Part shown: positions 1-7,218 of the stretch, piece after piece
How the letters are laid out: every line of letters starts with the position of its first letter
Numbering within the stretch: position 1 is the stretch's first letter
Source: Sinohyriopsis cumingii
Lineage: Eukaryota; Mollusca; Bivalvia; Unionida; Unionidae
Length of the DNA stretch: 64,000 nt
Reading direction: 5' to 3'
Assembly: GCA_028554795.2 (NCBI GenBank)
Contig: CM068827.1
Coordinates: 136,430,371 to 136,494,370 of the forward strand
Notes under the pieces: generated by a model
Seen by the model: only the letters and a program-made list of their open reading frames with translations
Told to the model about the DNA's origin: nothing
Database searches by the model: none
Position numbers and translations under genes: made by a program

Positions 1-181
1 TGTTTGGCGGGTTAGGGGCTCTCGTAGAGGGAATATTTGCCTAATGAACTTGGTAGATTGCGGTGGCAAGCTACGAGTTCTTGGTTGTGCTGTCCCTGAA
101 ACATTCCGACGAACTCGCTAATACACTCGATAGGTGTTCTAGGGATATTTTTTTTTATTTTAAAGATTTATATATTATATA
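1..181. other. Left edge, no supported gene
   Basis: The first 181 bases have slightly higher GC than what follows and several short open frames of about 40 codons on both strands. None has a recognisable motif or a start codon. It may be the end of a gene lying left of the window. I cannot support a call. Confidence 0.3.
171..181 (+). promoter_or_regulatory. TATA-like element abutting the start codon
   Basis: TATATTATATA lies directly before the ATG at 182. Similar AT-rich TATA-like strings abut the start codons of several minus-strand genes of the same element, so this may be a virus-type promoter with a very short leader. Function is inferred from position only. Confidence 0.35.
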
Positions 182-715
182 ATGAACCATGAAAATATCA
201 ATGATGTAATTGTTGCTATTAAAAAATTGAAAAAAGATGGAATTAATATATCTGATGAACTTAATCCTGAAAAAATAGTTTCTGACTTTGAGATATTACA
301 AGAACGTAAAACCATGGGGACACACACACTATCATCTGAATACAGGCTCATGAAACGGATTCAATCGGCAATGTTTCAGTCGCTAGCTACCGTAGAAGAT
401 GATCATGTGAAGGAGTTCGTTCCTCTTTCTACCGCCGTAGAAAGAATTAAATCGTTATTATCCCACGAGTATGAGGCAAAGAAAACGATTAGTACTCGCA
501 TAAGACTATTAAGAAAAATAATGTCAGAAGGTAACTTCGTTACTGGTGAAACGATCCAGAGTAACCTCGTTACTGGTGAAACGATCCAGAGTAACCTCGT
601 TACTGGTGAAACGATCCAGAGTAACCTCGTTACTGGTGAAACGATCCAGAGTAACCTCGTTACTGGTGATAATGAAAATGAAAGTTTTGGTAACTGGGGT
701 CCATGTCAACGCTGA
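182..715 (+). CDS. Unknown protein with C-terminal 10-residue repeats
   Basis: This 177-residue ORF starts at an ATG preceded by a TATA-like string. I do not recognise its family. The first 110 or so residues are charged and look mostly helical. From about residue 117 the protein consists of four copies of the ten-residue unit VTGETIQSNL and a partial fifth, encoded by an almost perfect 30 bp tandem repeat, and ends in a short Gly/Trp/Cys tail. It lies on the plus strand, convergent with the minus-strand capsid cassette that ends at 1479. The repeat looks recently expanded. It could be an accessory gene of the viral element or a chance ORF; the TATA-like start context favours a real gene. Confidence 0.45.
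   Translation: MNHENINDVIVAIKKLKKDGINISDELNPEKIVSDFEILQERKTMGTHTLSSEYRLMKRIQSAMFQSLATVEDDHVKEFVPLSTAVERIKSLLSHEYEAKKTISTRIRLLRKIMSEGNFVTGETIQSNLVTGETIQSNLVTGETIQSNLVTGETIQSNLVTGDNENESFGNWGPCQR
531..669 (+). repeat. 30 bp in-frame tandem repeat
   Basis: There are four complete 30 bp units (531-560, 561-590, 591-620, 621-650) and a partial fifth. Only the first unit differs, by a single base (CTTC versus CCTC). The unit length is a multiple of three, so copy-number change keeps the reading frame. There are no spacers, so this is not a CRISPR array. Confidence 0.95.
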
Positions 716-1478
716 CCACGTGTATTGGTAGTCAAAATCAAGAAAGTTCTAACCTTGTCAAATTGTTCCTAATAAATTTTATTTATTATAAATTTTATTT
801 ATTATAAATTTTATTTATTAATAATATTATTTTTACTGAGGATTTATTTTTTTTTTTACTAAAATCAAGAAAAATGCACGAATTACTTGATTCTGACGGG
901 GTAGTTGGTAGTCAAAATCAAAGAAAAATGCACGAATTACTTGATTTCTGACGGGGTAGTTGGTAGTCAAAATCAGGAAAATTGAGCAATTTCGTTGTAT
1001 TTTAGTAAAAAAAAAAAAAATCTCAGTAAAAATAATATTATTAATAAATAAAATTAATTTATAATAAATAAAATTTATTAGGAACAATTTGACAAGGTTA
1101 GAATTTCTTATTTCTGACGGGGTAGTTGGTAGTCAAAATCAAGTAATTCGTGCATTTTTATGTTTCTGAGGGGGTAGTTGGTAGTCAAAATCAAGTAATT
1201 TGTACAATTTCAGTAAAAATCAGGAAAATTAATAAATATTATTTTTTTTTGTGATAGAAATTTTAATTTTACTTTCATCGACTAGCTTTTTTAGTTGCCT
1301 AGGCCGATTAATTTGTACCAAACACAAATTTGTGCTAGTAATAATAAAATATTTTTTTAAGTTGATCGAATTTGAGTCTGATCTCTGTTACAAATGTTCT
1401 TCTAACTGTTAAGAAATCCTCGCGTGTAAAAACCCTCCATTACATGAAGATCTACGATAAAGTCTTACGACGGAAGTC
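716..1478. repeat. AT-rich region of inverted and direct repeats
   Basis: No gene is seen. An inverted repeat pairs about 747-862 with about 1000-1105: the outer arms carry TTCTAACCTTGTCAAATTG and its complement, the inner arms a T-rich tract and its complementary A-rich tract. A 30 bp motif containing GGGGTAGTTGGTAGTCAAAA occurs at 891-920, 946-975, 1112-1141 and 1164-1193, and half of it at 725-742. The string AATGCACGAATTACTTGATT is direct at about 873 and 927 and inverted near 1137. The remainder to 1478 is AT-rich spacer before the penton-like gene's stop. It may be a replication or recombination site, a nested small element, or remnants of terminal repeats. Confidence 0.7.
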
Positions 1479-2858
1479 TTACGACTTTACATACAGATTT
1501 ATTACAAGCTCTTCTTCACGTATGTCAATTAAGCGATTAAGGTGGTCTGTGAGCTTAAAATTGATTCGTGTTAACATATTATTGTGACACCGTAAATACA
1601 CAGGATTAGTTGGTTCTTGCACGATTAAACTTCCAGGGGGAACTTGTGGTGTGAACGTGTACAGGATGTATCCTTGTTGAGCTTGATTTGATCTTCCGAG
1701 ATCTATTTGATAGCTGCCATCGATTACGTCACAAACCAGATTGACCGCGACCGTCGGTGTTATATTAACGATCCGCGGAGATGCGTGTCTTCCACCGCCG
1801 TGTGGATCATTATCATGTCTAAGAACAGCTGCTAATGGTGCTAGTTTTTTCCACGCATCGAGTATTTTAGGAAAAAACTCATCAATGACATCATTGACAG
1901 ATTTTCTTAATTTATCCGGATTATAATCAGGAAACTTAAACGTTACAATGTCAGCTTCGGGTATTTTGTACTTGGCTGCGAAGGATTTTTTATAATCGCT
2001 TGATGACTTAAGAACCATATCTCTAATTCTGTTATAGATAACTTCAGAAGAATTAACTATATAATTTAAAACTTCTATGTACCTAATAATATTATCGCGC
2101 GCAGATGTTGAATCAAATAAATACTCTTGAAAACTATCACGTAAATTATTTACTTGTATTTCATGGTCTAAGTTTATTGAAGCAAATATAGAATCAATAT
2201 TCAAAGCAATAACACGTTCATTAAGATTATACAAAAGAGCTCTAGGATCATATACAGGTGCTCCCCCCCTCCATCCTGGTTTTACTTCTATGTAATCTAG
2301 CCATTCTGAATTCATTTTAATATCATGACGAAGACTGGTCTTTGACGTAAAATCATCCCTCGTTGGTTCTGGTGGTCCTTCATACACCGGGGGAATTTCA
2401 GGCCATCCTAGCACTGATCTGATTGAAGATTCATAAATATCAACGGCATAATCAGGCGAGTTTATTTCAATCGTCGAGGACAGGGTGGGTTCATGAACAT
2501 TAATTGATATTTTTGATTCTTTTCCTGTTATTGATTTTATTCTACGCGCAAATTCCTCACTGATTTGTTCGATCTCATAACTGCCGGTTGGTATTCCAAC
2601 AACAACCCAGTCAGGTGTTCCATCGGGTTTGTTCTTGTTAGTAAATACAAGCGAATTATTTGCTGGTGTACCGTTAAATGATTTTGATCTGATATTTGGC
2701 CAGCTGTAATATACTCGTAATTGTGCTAGTGCTATTTCTTTTACTGGAATTGCAGTAGGAAAATTAACACTAAATTCAGGATTAATTGAACTTACCGAGA
2801 TCATCGTTATCTTTGGCGGAGTTGTGTTGGTCACGATCTGCTGGAGTAATTCTGTCAT
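1479..2858 (-). CDS. Penton-like minor capsid protein candidate
   Basis: This 459-residue protein is the last gene of the minus-strand cassette. It starts at an ATG inside the preceding membrane-protein ORF, overlapping it by 77 bases in another frame. It has no signal peptide or membrane segment. The N-terminal 120 residues are rich in beta-prone segments with aromatic/Trp-containing strands, and the last 80 residues read like the closing strands of a jelly roll, including a VPPG turn and the segment ending LTDHLNRLIDIREEELVINL. Position beside the major capsid candidate, size and this C-terminal pattern match minor capsid (penton-like) proteins of Polinton/adintovirus-type elements. The assignment is by resemblance and context. 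No stops or frameshifts are present. Confidence 0.55.
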   Translation of the reverse strand: MTELLQQIVTNTTPPKITMISVSSINPEFSVNFPTAIPVKEIALAQLRVYYSWPNIRSKSFNGTPANNSLVFTNKNKPDGTPDWVVVGIPTGSYEIEQISEEFARRIKSITGKESKISINVHEPTLSSTIEINSPDYAVDIYESSIRSVLGWPEIPPVYEGPPEPTRDDFTSKTSLRHDIKMNSEWLDYIEVKPGWRGGAPVYDPRALLYNLNERVIALNIDSIFASINLDHEIQVNNLRDSFQEYLFDSTSARDNIIRYIEVLNYIVNSSEVIYNRIRDMVLKSSSDYKKSFAAKYKIPEADIVTFKFPDYNPDKLRKSVNDVIDEFFPKILDAWKKLAPLAAVLRHDNDPHGGGRHASPRIVNITPTVAVNLVCDVIDGSYQIDLGRSNQAQQGYILYTFTPQVPPGSLIVQEPTNPVYLRCHNNMLTRINFKLTDHLNRLIDIREEELVINLYVKS

Positions 2859-3312
2859 TATTGATACTTGTATCTTTAATACCGATACCTTCGTCGTATA
2901 TTTTGGTCATCATTGAAAATTCGAAATCAGATATAATTCCATCACTGAGACTCGCTGATAACAACGAGGATAATTTCGAGTATGCTACCGTCGCTGTATG
3001 TAATTTTATTTTGTAATCGGATAATTTTTCGTTCGTAGAAGTACATATTTTTTTTGTGATGATACCAAGCACACCTGCAATAGTTGTTGCTGCTGAAATA
3101 CAGATAGTTACAGCTACTGGTGCCATCGTTGTCAACGCTGATAATATTACACCGGTTGCAGCAACAACAGCGGATACTGAATAAACAATCACATCAACGA
3201 TAACCAATCGTCGTTGATATTTTTTTACTTTTACTGTATATTGATCGACTTGATCTTTTAGCGCCGCCTGCCATTCACGCGCTTGATTGTATCTGTATTG
3301 TGCACCGTCCAT
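2782..3312 (-). CDS. Two-helix membrane protein of the viral cassette
   Basis: The 176-residue product has a charged N-terminal helix (about 1-35), two adjoining hydrophobic segments at about 36-60 and 65-85 consistent with a membrane hairpin, and a soluble C-terminal part containing SLSDGIISDFEF, an acidic helix-turn pattern. It lies between the fibre-like and penton-like genes in the minus-strand cluster and overlaps the latter's start. TATAAAAATATAT sits directly before its ATG. I do not know a function; a virion or host-membrane protein is plausible. The ORF is intact. Confidence 0.55.
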   Translation of the reverse strand: MDGAQYRYNQAREWQAALKDQVDQYTVKVKKYQRRLVIVDVIVYSVSAVVAATGVILSALTTMAPVAVTICISAATTIAGVLGIITKKICTSTNEKLSDYKIKLHTATVAYSKLSSLLSASLSDGIISDFEFSMMTKIYDEGIGIKDTSINNDRITPADRDQHNSAKDNDDLGKFN

Positions 3313-3325
3313 ATATATTTTTATA
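3313..3325 (-). promoter_or_regulatory. TATA-like element before membrane-protein ATG
   Basis: On the minus strand TATAAAAATATAT abuts the ATG at 3312. It belongs to the start-adjacent TATA-like motif shared across this cassette. Confidence 0.4.
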
Positions 3326-4328
3326 CAGTAACCAATTGATGTGCTTCAGCTACAAATTCCAAACACCACCAGTAAGATGTTGCGGTTAATGTCCTATCAG
3401 CTGCTTCCAGAATAAATATTTCCTCGGCTCCGATATTTAATATAACAGATACAACCCCGGAAAACCTGTCGGTGGAATGACGCCATGGAAACGTTGTAAA
3501 TATTTCAAATTTTGCAGCACTAAACACAGATAGCCTGTACACGCCAGTGCTTGTTGCGGTATATTTGATGGTATTATTTTGTTTTGACCATGTTGCAAAT
3601 CCCGATGATACCGTGCATACGATGTTTGTGATATGCCCGGGAGTTATTTCAGCTGAAATTTTAATCAGATTGGTTTTATTGATAATCTCAGGAATTCCCG
3701 CTACGATGTCTAGCTGTGTTCGTTTGATCGTGTCTAGGTTACTTTTGATATCAGAAAGTTTTATATCGATGACGGAAGGAGTTCCAAAGAACTTATTTAT
3801 GGCATCATCGGTTTTCTGAAAATTTCTTCGAAGCCTTGTAAAACCGGTTACGTGAACGTCATACTCGGCCCGCAGCGTGGATAGTTTTCCATCCACGTCG
3901 TCGACGTATAGTTTGTTTGCGACGTCGTTGTCAGATTTTGGAGCTGTTACAGCTACTATTTTGTTCCCGTTCATGCTAAGTTCACCTGTCATTGTGTCAC
4001 CGGTGTTTCTCACGCGATTAGCAACACTTTTTGCAATTTCATCTCTGATGGTTTTAAGTGACATACTTGAATCTCTGATTCTACCACCGTCAGTAAACAC
4101 GGGAATATTATCCGTAACTGCACCAAGTACTCGCCGGACTATATCATTCCATTTGATATTGCTGGTTTTTAGTTTACCATATCGATCTTGAAAAATAACA
4201 ACTTCATCTGGGTCAACTCCAGCCAGGTTCATGATATCAGCGAGGTCATCTTTAGTCACATACTTTGACAGATCAACGTCGGATTTTATTTTCTTACTAG
4301 TAGAAGATCTTCCGTAAATGTCAACCAT
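3321..4328 (-). CDS. Fibre-like protein with phage tail-fibre motif
   Basis: The 335-residue protein has an N-terminal region (1-105) that could anchor it in the particle. Residues 110-144 then match the repeat motif of phage tail fibres: G110-D-x-M, G-x-L-x-M at 115-119, N122, P130, D133/D135, K139 and Y141-V-D. In trimeric fibres this motif marks the shaft-to-tip transition. A possible coiled coil (about 145-200) and a beta-rich C-terminal domain (about 220-335) with many aromatic residues follow, as expected for a receptor-binding head. It sits between protease and membrane protein. TTATTATA directly precedes the ATG. The role as a virion fibre is inferred from the motif and architecture. 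Confidence 0.6.
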   Translation of the reverse strand: MVDIYGRSSTSKKIKSDVDLSKYVTKDDLADIMNLAGVDPDEVVIFQDRYGKLKTSNIKWNDIVRRVLGAVTDNIPVFTDGGRIRDSSMSLKTIRDEIAKSVANRVRNTGDTMTGELSMNGNKIVAVTAPKSDNDVANKLYVDDVDGKLSTLRAEYDVHVTGFTRLRRNFQKTDDAINKFFGTPSVIDIKLSDIKSNLDTIKRTQLDIVAGIPEIINKTNLIKISAEITPGHITNIVCTVSSGFATWSKQNNTIKYTATSTGVYRLSVFSAAKFEIFTTFPWRHSTDRFSGVVSVILNIGAEEIFILEAADRTLTATSYWWCLEFVAEAHQLVTV

Positions 4329-4336
4329 TATAATAA
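4329..4336 (-). promoter_or_regulatory. TATA-like element before fibre ATG
   Basis: On the minus strand TTATTATA lies immediately before the ATG at 4328, in the same position as in neighbouring genes. Confidence 0.35.
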
Positions 4337-4346
4337 GATCCGTTGT

Positions 4347-4856
4347 TTAAAATGCTTTACGCGCAACAAATCGGTTGCTTGTATAATCGTGCACGACTTT
4401 ATGTGGCGGCCTGGATGATTTTGATATAGCGTCGAGTACATTAATTACTTCACGGCCGCATATTGGCGGATCTGTCATTGTTTGTGTGGGTAGCGTTGAA
4501 TACCAAACTTTGGAACCTCTAGTTGTTGCGTGGAGTGGTGCGACATACTTGATAAATTCAACAGGTGGAGCTAACCCGTACGAATCAAAATAAACAATAC
4601 CACGCGGATCAATCGCATATGATACCCAATGAGTACCGGGTCCGGAACGTTTGTCAAGATTAATAATACCTGTTTCTAGTTTGTTTGGTTGTTTCGGTAT
4701 TTGATCTCGCATAAAAACACCTCTAAAGGCGGATATTTTTAATTTTTTAGCAGCATCAAGTAAATCAAAATTTGATGCTGGAACGTCTAACGAAATGATC
4801 CTGGAAGCCTTAGGCCTCTCCCCCAACGAGATCCCGTCAATCTTAAGCCGCGTCCC
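4347..4856 (-). CDS. Adenain-type cysteine protease, no ATG of its own
   Basis: This frame encodes a maturation protease of the adenovirus/Polinton cysteine protease family, which cleaves virion precursor proteins. Numbering from the TTG at 4826, the catalytic set is in family order: His66 in GPGTHWVSY, Asp81 in YFDSYG, Gln115 and Cys123 in PICGREV. The conserved N-terminal segment SAFRGVFMRD is present. About 160 residues is short for an adenain but in range for these elements. The open frame runs from 4865 to 4347 without any ATG before Met39, and starting there would remove the conserved N-terminus. It overlaps the end of the 151-residue ORF, where A AAA AAG (4862-4856) is correctly phased for a -1 ribosomal frameshift. 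A non-AUG start or a homopolymer assembly error are the alternatives. Start coordinate is therefore uncertain; identity is firm. Confidence 0.8.
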   Translation of the reverse strand, partial: GTRLKIDGISLGERPKASRIISLDVPASNFDLLDAAKKLKISAFRGVFMRDQIPKQPNKLETGIINLDKRSGPGTHWVSYAIDPRGIVYFDSYGLAPPVEFIKYVAPLHATTRGSKVWYSTLPTQTMTDPPICGREVINVLDAISKSSRPPHKVVHDYTSNRFVARKAF

Positions 4857-5242
4857 TTTTTTTTGTTATATCGTCCACCAGTAACTTTTTCGAAAATTTT
4901 TTTACCCGCCGCTCCAGCAACACCTAACGCGGCCGCTTTTGCTACGGCTGGAGCAGCTGCAGCTAGTAATGCCGGAATGGCCGCGAGAAATGGGAATATA
5001 CCACCCGTTTTAACCACGTCTTTGATGGTGCTCGGGGAGAGATGGAATTGAACTCCAGTTTTTGATTCTAGGGCTTTATTGAAATGTTTAATCTGATTAT
5101 TTGTCAACGATAATTTGTTTGGACCACCACCAATCTGATCTCGTTTTAGTGATATTTTAGTTCCGCATTTGTTGGCGGTTTTTGTTTGAAGCTTTTTTAC
5201 CTGACCGGGGGTCAGAGTAACATTAACATGACTATACGACAT
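4787..5242 (-). CDS. Small basic/hydrophobic virion protein
   Basis: The 151-residue protein has a Lys-rich N-terminal half (1-70) with the segment LSLTNNQIKHFNKAL, then an Ala/Gly-rich hydrophobic stretch (about 83-112) that could be membrane-active, then a basic Gly-rich tail with the repeat GRGLRL-x-GS. Its layout, basic DNA-contacting part plus hydrophobic helix, resembles small core or membrane-lytic proteins of adenovirus-like particles. It lies between the capsid candidate and the protease and overlaps the protease frame by 40 bases or more. TATATAAAA directly precedes the ATG. The A8 run near residue 128 forms the possible frameshift site for the protease. Function is inferred. Confidence 0.55.
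   Translation of the reverse strand: MSYSHVNVTLTPGQVKKLQTKTANKCGTKISLKRDQIGGGPNKLSLTNNQIKHFNKALESKTGVQFHLSPSTIKDVVKTGGIFPFLAAIPALLAAAAPAVAKAAALGVAGAAGKKIFEKVTGGRYNKKKGRGLRLTGSRWGRGLRLPGSFR
4856..4862 (-). promoter_or_regulatory. Putative -1 frameshift slippery site
   Basis: On the minus strand the heptamer A AAA AAG is read in the frame of the 151-residue ORF as ..A AAA AAG (codons 4861-4859 and 4858-4856). Slipping back one base enters the protease frame at GGG 4856-4854. The following bases are GC-rich with a short self-complementary stretch near 4806-4816 (AGGCCTAAGGC), a possible weak stimulator. Candidate only. Confidence 0.45.
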
Positions 5243-5251
5243 TTTTATATA
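5243..5251 (-). promoter_or_regulatory. TATA-like element before small virion protein ATG
   Basis: On the minus strand TATATAAAA abuts the ATG at 5242. It is one of the clearest members of the start-adjacent motif in this cassette. Confidence 0.45.
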
Positions 5252-5276
5252 AATAATATTTTTCTAAATAACACGA

Positions 5277-6722
5277 TTAAAGATTTTCCACCGGTGCATC
5301 AACGATCCTCATTCGACCACTGCCACCTTCAAGTAACATGGCCTTGTCGCTAAGTATGACCGCGATCGCTCTGTAGAAGCCGGGAACAATTGGTGGACCA
5401 GCTATATCAGGAGGAGGGTTAGTAACATGAGCTCGAAAGTGTATATCAACAACAGATTGTTTGGATAAATCAAGATGTTCTAGTGAAAAATAATAAATCG
5501 GATATAGACCTGTAAAATCTAGTTGTGATATTTGCAACCCGGTATCTATATTTTGATCACGTCCCATGAATGACATTAAACGATGATATGCGCGCGCTAC
5601 ATGATTTTGAACAAAATTTAGTTGTATATCCTCGGCTGGTTCTTGATGTCCATTTATCCGTAAGGAAACTTCATTAACTCCAAGGTTGTCAAATATCATA
5701 TGTGAACGTTCTTGATTATTCGTCCGAGCATTATCTTGTAGTGCAATAAAAATATGTCGTGGTGCAGAAACACCCTGTTGTGATGCTATATGCCATGTAA
5801 ATAAACCATTAATATTGCTTTGAGCAGCATCTGTGGTTACTGTTAACCATGATAGCAATGATTTACCGCCTTGATCCATAAAAGATAGTAATTTTTGTTC
5901 CTCAGTAATAGATGGAGTCATTACTGGCATCCACAATGAAAGTTTTGATATATTTACTTTACCCTCGGCAACACCATCACCTCGCCAGATTGCATCATTA
6001 TCATCACCTTTTCTTACGAGCACAATTGTGTGTTTAGCTCCAAAGATGACTTTTCTAACATTTCTGCAGAATCCAAAGATGTGAGACAGTGGAATTGCAC
6101 ACGAAAAATTTCTATTATCTCCTGACAGCGCTGCTTGGCGTGTTGCAAATCCTAAGTTGAAAGTCGCGCTATCACCTTTTACAATATCAAAAGCAGCAGC
6201 TGGTCTGGCTGCGTGTTCAAAGTCAACCGGTTGTGGATCAGATGCAGTATTTTGTGGTGTCCGTATTTTAGCATACCTGATATGATCAGCGTTGTCAGTA
6301 ATATCCTTAGCAAACATCATTGTTGGACCAGCTGATCTTGTAAAGTCGTCAGAATATCTCGCCAGACCAATTATTGTTGTAGCAACGTCGACATCATTCT
6401 GAACTGATTCAATATTTTTTCCATCAATCATATATGTGGCGCCACTAAATAATGCCATGATCCCGTTGTTGACAAAACCAACACGCAAATTAGCAGCATA
6501 TGGCGTATTAGCTACAACATTCGTTACAAGTCTACCTTCTACTTCAATAAACGCCTCAGCGGGCAAGAAATATCTACTTGTATCATGAACCTGTAATTCG
6601 ATTCTCCCCCGCTGATTTGGTAGTCTTGCGTCATAAGAATAAAATTGATAATCACGTACTGACTCGTACTTAAGGACAGGTGCCTCCATATCAAATGCTG
6701 GGTCTGATTCGCGCCTGAACAT
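5277..6722 (-). CDS. Major capsid protein candidate (double jelly roll)
   Basis: From the ATG at 6722 the protein is 481 residues; an in-frame ATG at 6740 would add six. I prefer 6722 because TATAATAAAA abuts it. The sequence follows the pattern of capsid proteins of Polinton/adintovirus-like elements: an N-terminal SYDARLPNQRGRIEL-type strand, then a segment on a cell-type-independent strand pair with FLPAEAFIEVEGRL, the NNGIMALFSGATYMIDG segment, ARYSDDFTRS, the IPLSHIFGFCRNVRKVIFG segment at mid-protein and a second beta-rich half. The size fits one double-jelly-roll subunit of a pseudo-hexameric capsomer. No membrane segments, stops or frameshifts are seen. LEGG-S near the C-terminus matches an adenain cleavage pattern but may be chance. 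Identity rests on pattern recognition, not an alignment. Confidence 0.7.
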   Translation of the reverse strand: MFRRESDPAFDMEAPVLKYESVRDYQFYSYDARLPNQRGRIELQVHDTSRYFLPAEAFIEVEGRLVTNVVANTPYAANLRVGFVNNGIMALFSGATYMIDGKNIESVQNDVDVATTIIGLARYSDDFTRSAGPTMMFAKDITDNADHIRYAKIRTPQNTASDPQPVDFEHAARPAAAFDIVKGDSATFNLGFATRQAALSGDNRNFSCAIPLSHIFGFCRNVRKVIFGAKHTIVLVRKGDDNDAIWRGDGVAEGKVNISKLSLWMPVMTPSITEEQKLLSFMDQGGKSLLSWLTVTTDAAQSNINGLFTWHIASQQGVSAPRHIFIALQDNARTNNQERSHMIFDNLGVNEVSLRINGHQEPAEDIQLNFVQNHVARAYHRLMSFMGRDQNIDTGLQISQLDFTGLYPIYYFSLEHLDLSKQSVVDIHFRAHVTNPPPDIAGPPIVPGFYRAIAVILSDKAMLLEGGSGRMRIVDAPVENL

Positions 6723-6732
6723 TTTTATTATA
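6723..6732 (-). promoter_or_regulatory. TATA-like element before capsid ATG
   Basis: On the minus strand TATAATAAAA abuts the ATG at 6722, nearly identical to TTATAATAAA before the gene at 8388. This supports 6722 over 6740 as the start. Confidence 0.45.
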
Positions 6733-6755
6733 GTTACCATTTTTCCAAATGATGA

Positions 6756-7190
6756 TCATCGTCGACGAAGACCGCTTCCTGCTATTAAATTTGCTGTTAT
6801 ATTTTTTTCTGCTTCTTCAGATATCACCGGTAGTTTTTGATTTGCAGCCTGATTTATTATTTTACTTACGTCTGCGGGCATCACCTCAGTACTTGCCAGT
6901 TTCACCGGTGGTTGTTGTTTTCGTCGCAATAATCGTGATAATCTTTCTTTGATCGCCGAGAACGCCTTACCAGCAACATTGACAATTGCACCAGGAGCTT
7001 TATCACGAACAATATCAATAGCCTTCATTGATAATTGTTTTGCAACAGGTGCTACTTTTGGAGCTATCCTCGTGAATAATCCCCGAATGACATCACCAAG
7101 TCCATTTCCGTAAATAACACTATAGATTGGTAATCGTGAGTTTACCGCTCTAACCTGTGTGGGTTTACGATGATTATCATGCACAATCAT
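6756..7190 (-). CDS. pVI-like membrane-lytic precursor candidate
   Basis: The 144-residue protein resembles the adenovirus internal capsid protein pVI in design. An N-terminal propeptide ends in I26-Y-G-N|G30, matching the adenain consensus (M/I/L)-x-G-x|G. An amphipathic stretch follows (GLGDVIRGLFTRIAPKVAP), then a Lys/Arg-rich middle (about 55-90), and a second consensus site I136-A-G-S|G140 leaving a basic five-residue tail. In adenovirus, pVI is cut near both ends by the viral protease and the released C-terminal peptide is a protease cofactor. The gene sits upstream of the capsid candidate in the cassette that also encodes an adenain-type protease. Assignment is by architecture and sites; overall sequence similarity was not tested. 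Confidence 0.55.
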   Translation of the reverse strand: MIVHDNHRKPTQVRAVNSRLPIYSVIYGNGLGDVIRGLFTRIAPKVAPVAKQLSMKAIDIVRDKAPGAIVNVAGKAFSAIKERLSRLLRRKQQPPVKLASTEVMPADVSKIINQAANQKLPVISEEAEKNITANLIAGSGLRRR

Positions 7191-7218
7191 CTTATTTTAT
7201 TTACCATTTATCTAACAA

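Noticed and set aside
524..709. Minus-strand and second plus-strand ORFs over the 30 bp repeat
   Set aside because: They are open only because the repeat length is a multiple of three; they are shadows of the plus-strand ORF.
5277..6740. Capsid start at the upstream ATG 6740
   Set aside because: The ATG at 6722 has the TATAATAAAA string directly before it, as in neighbouring genes; 6740 is kept only as an alternative.
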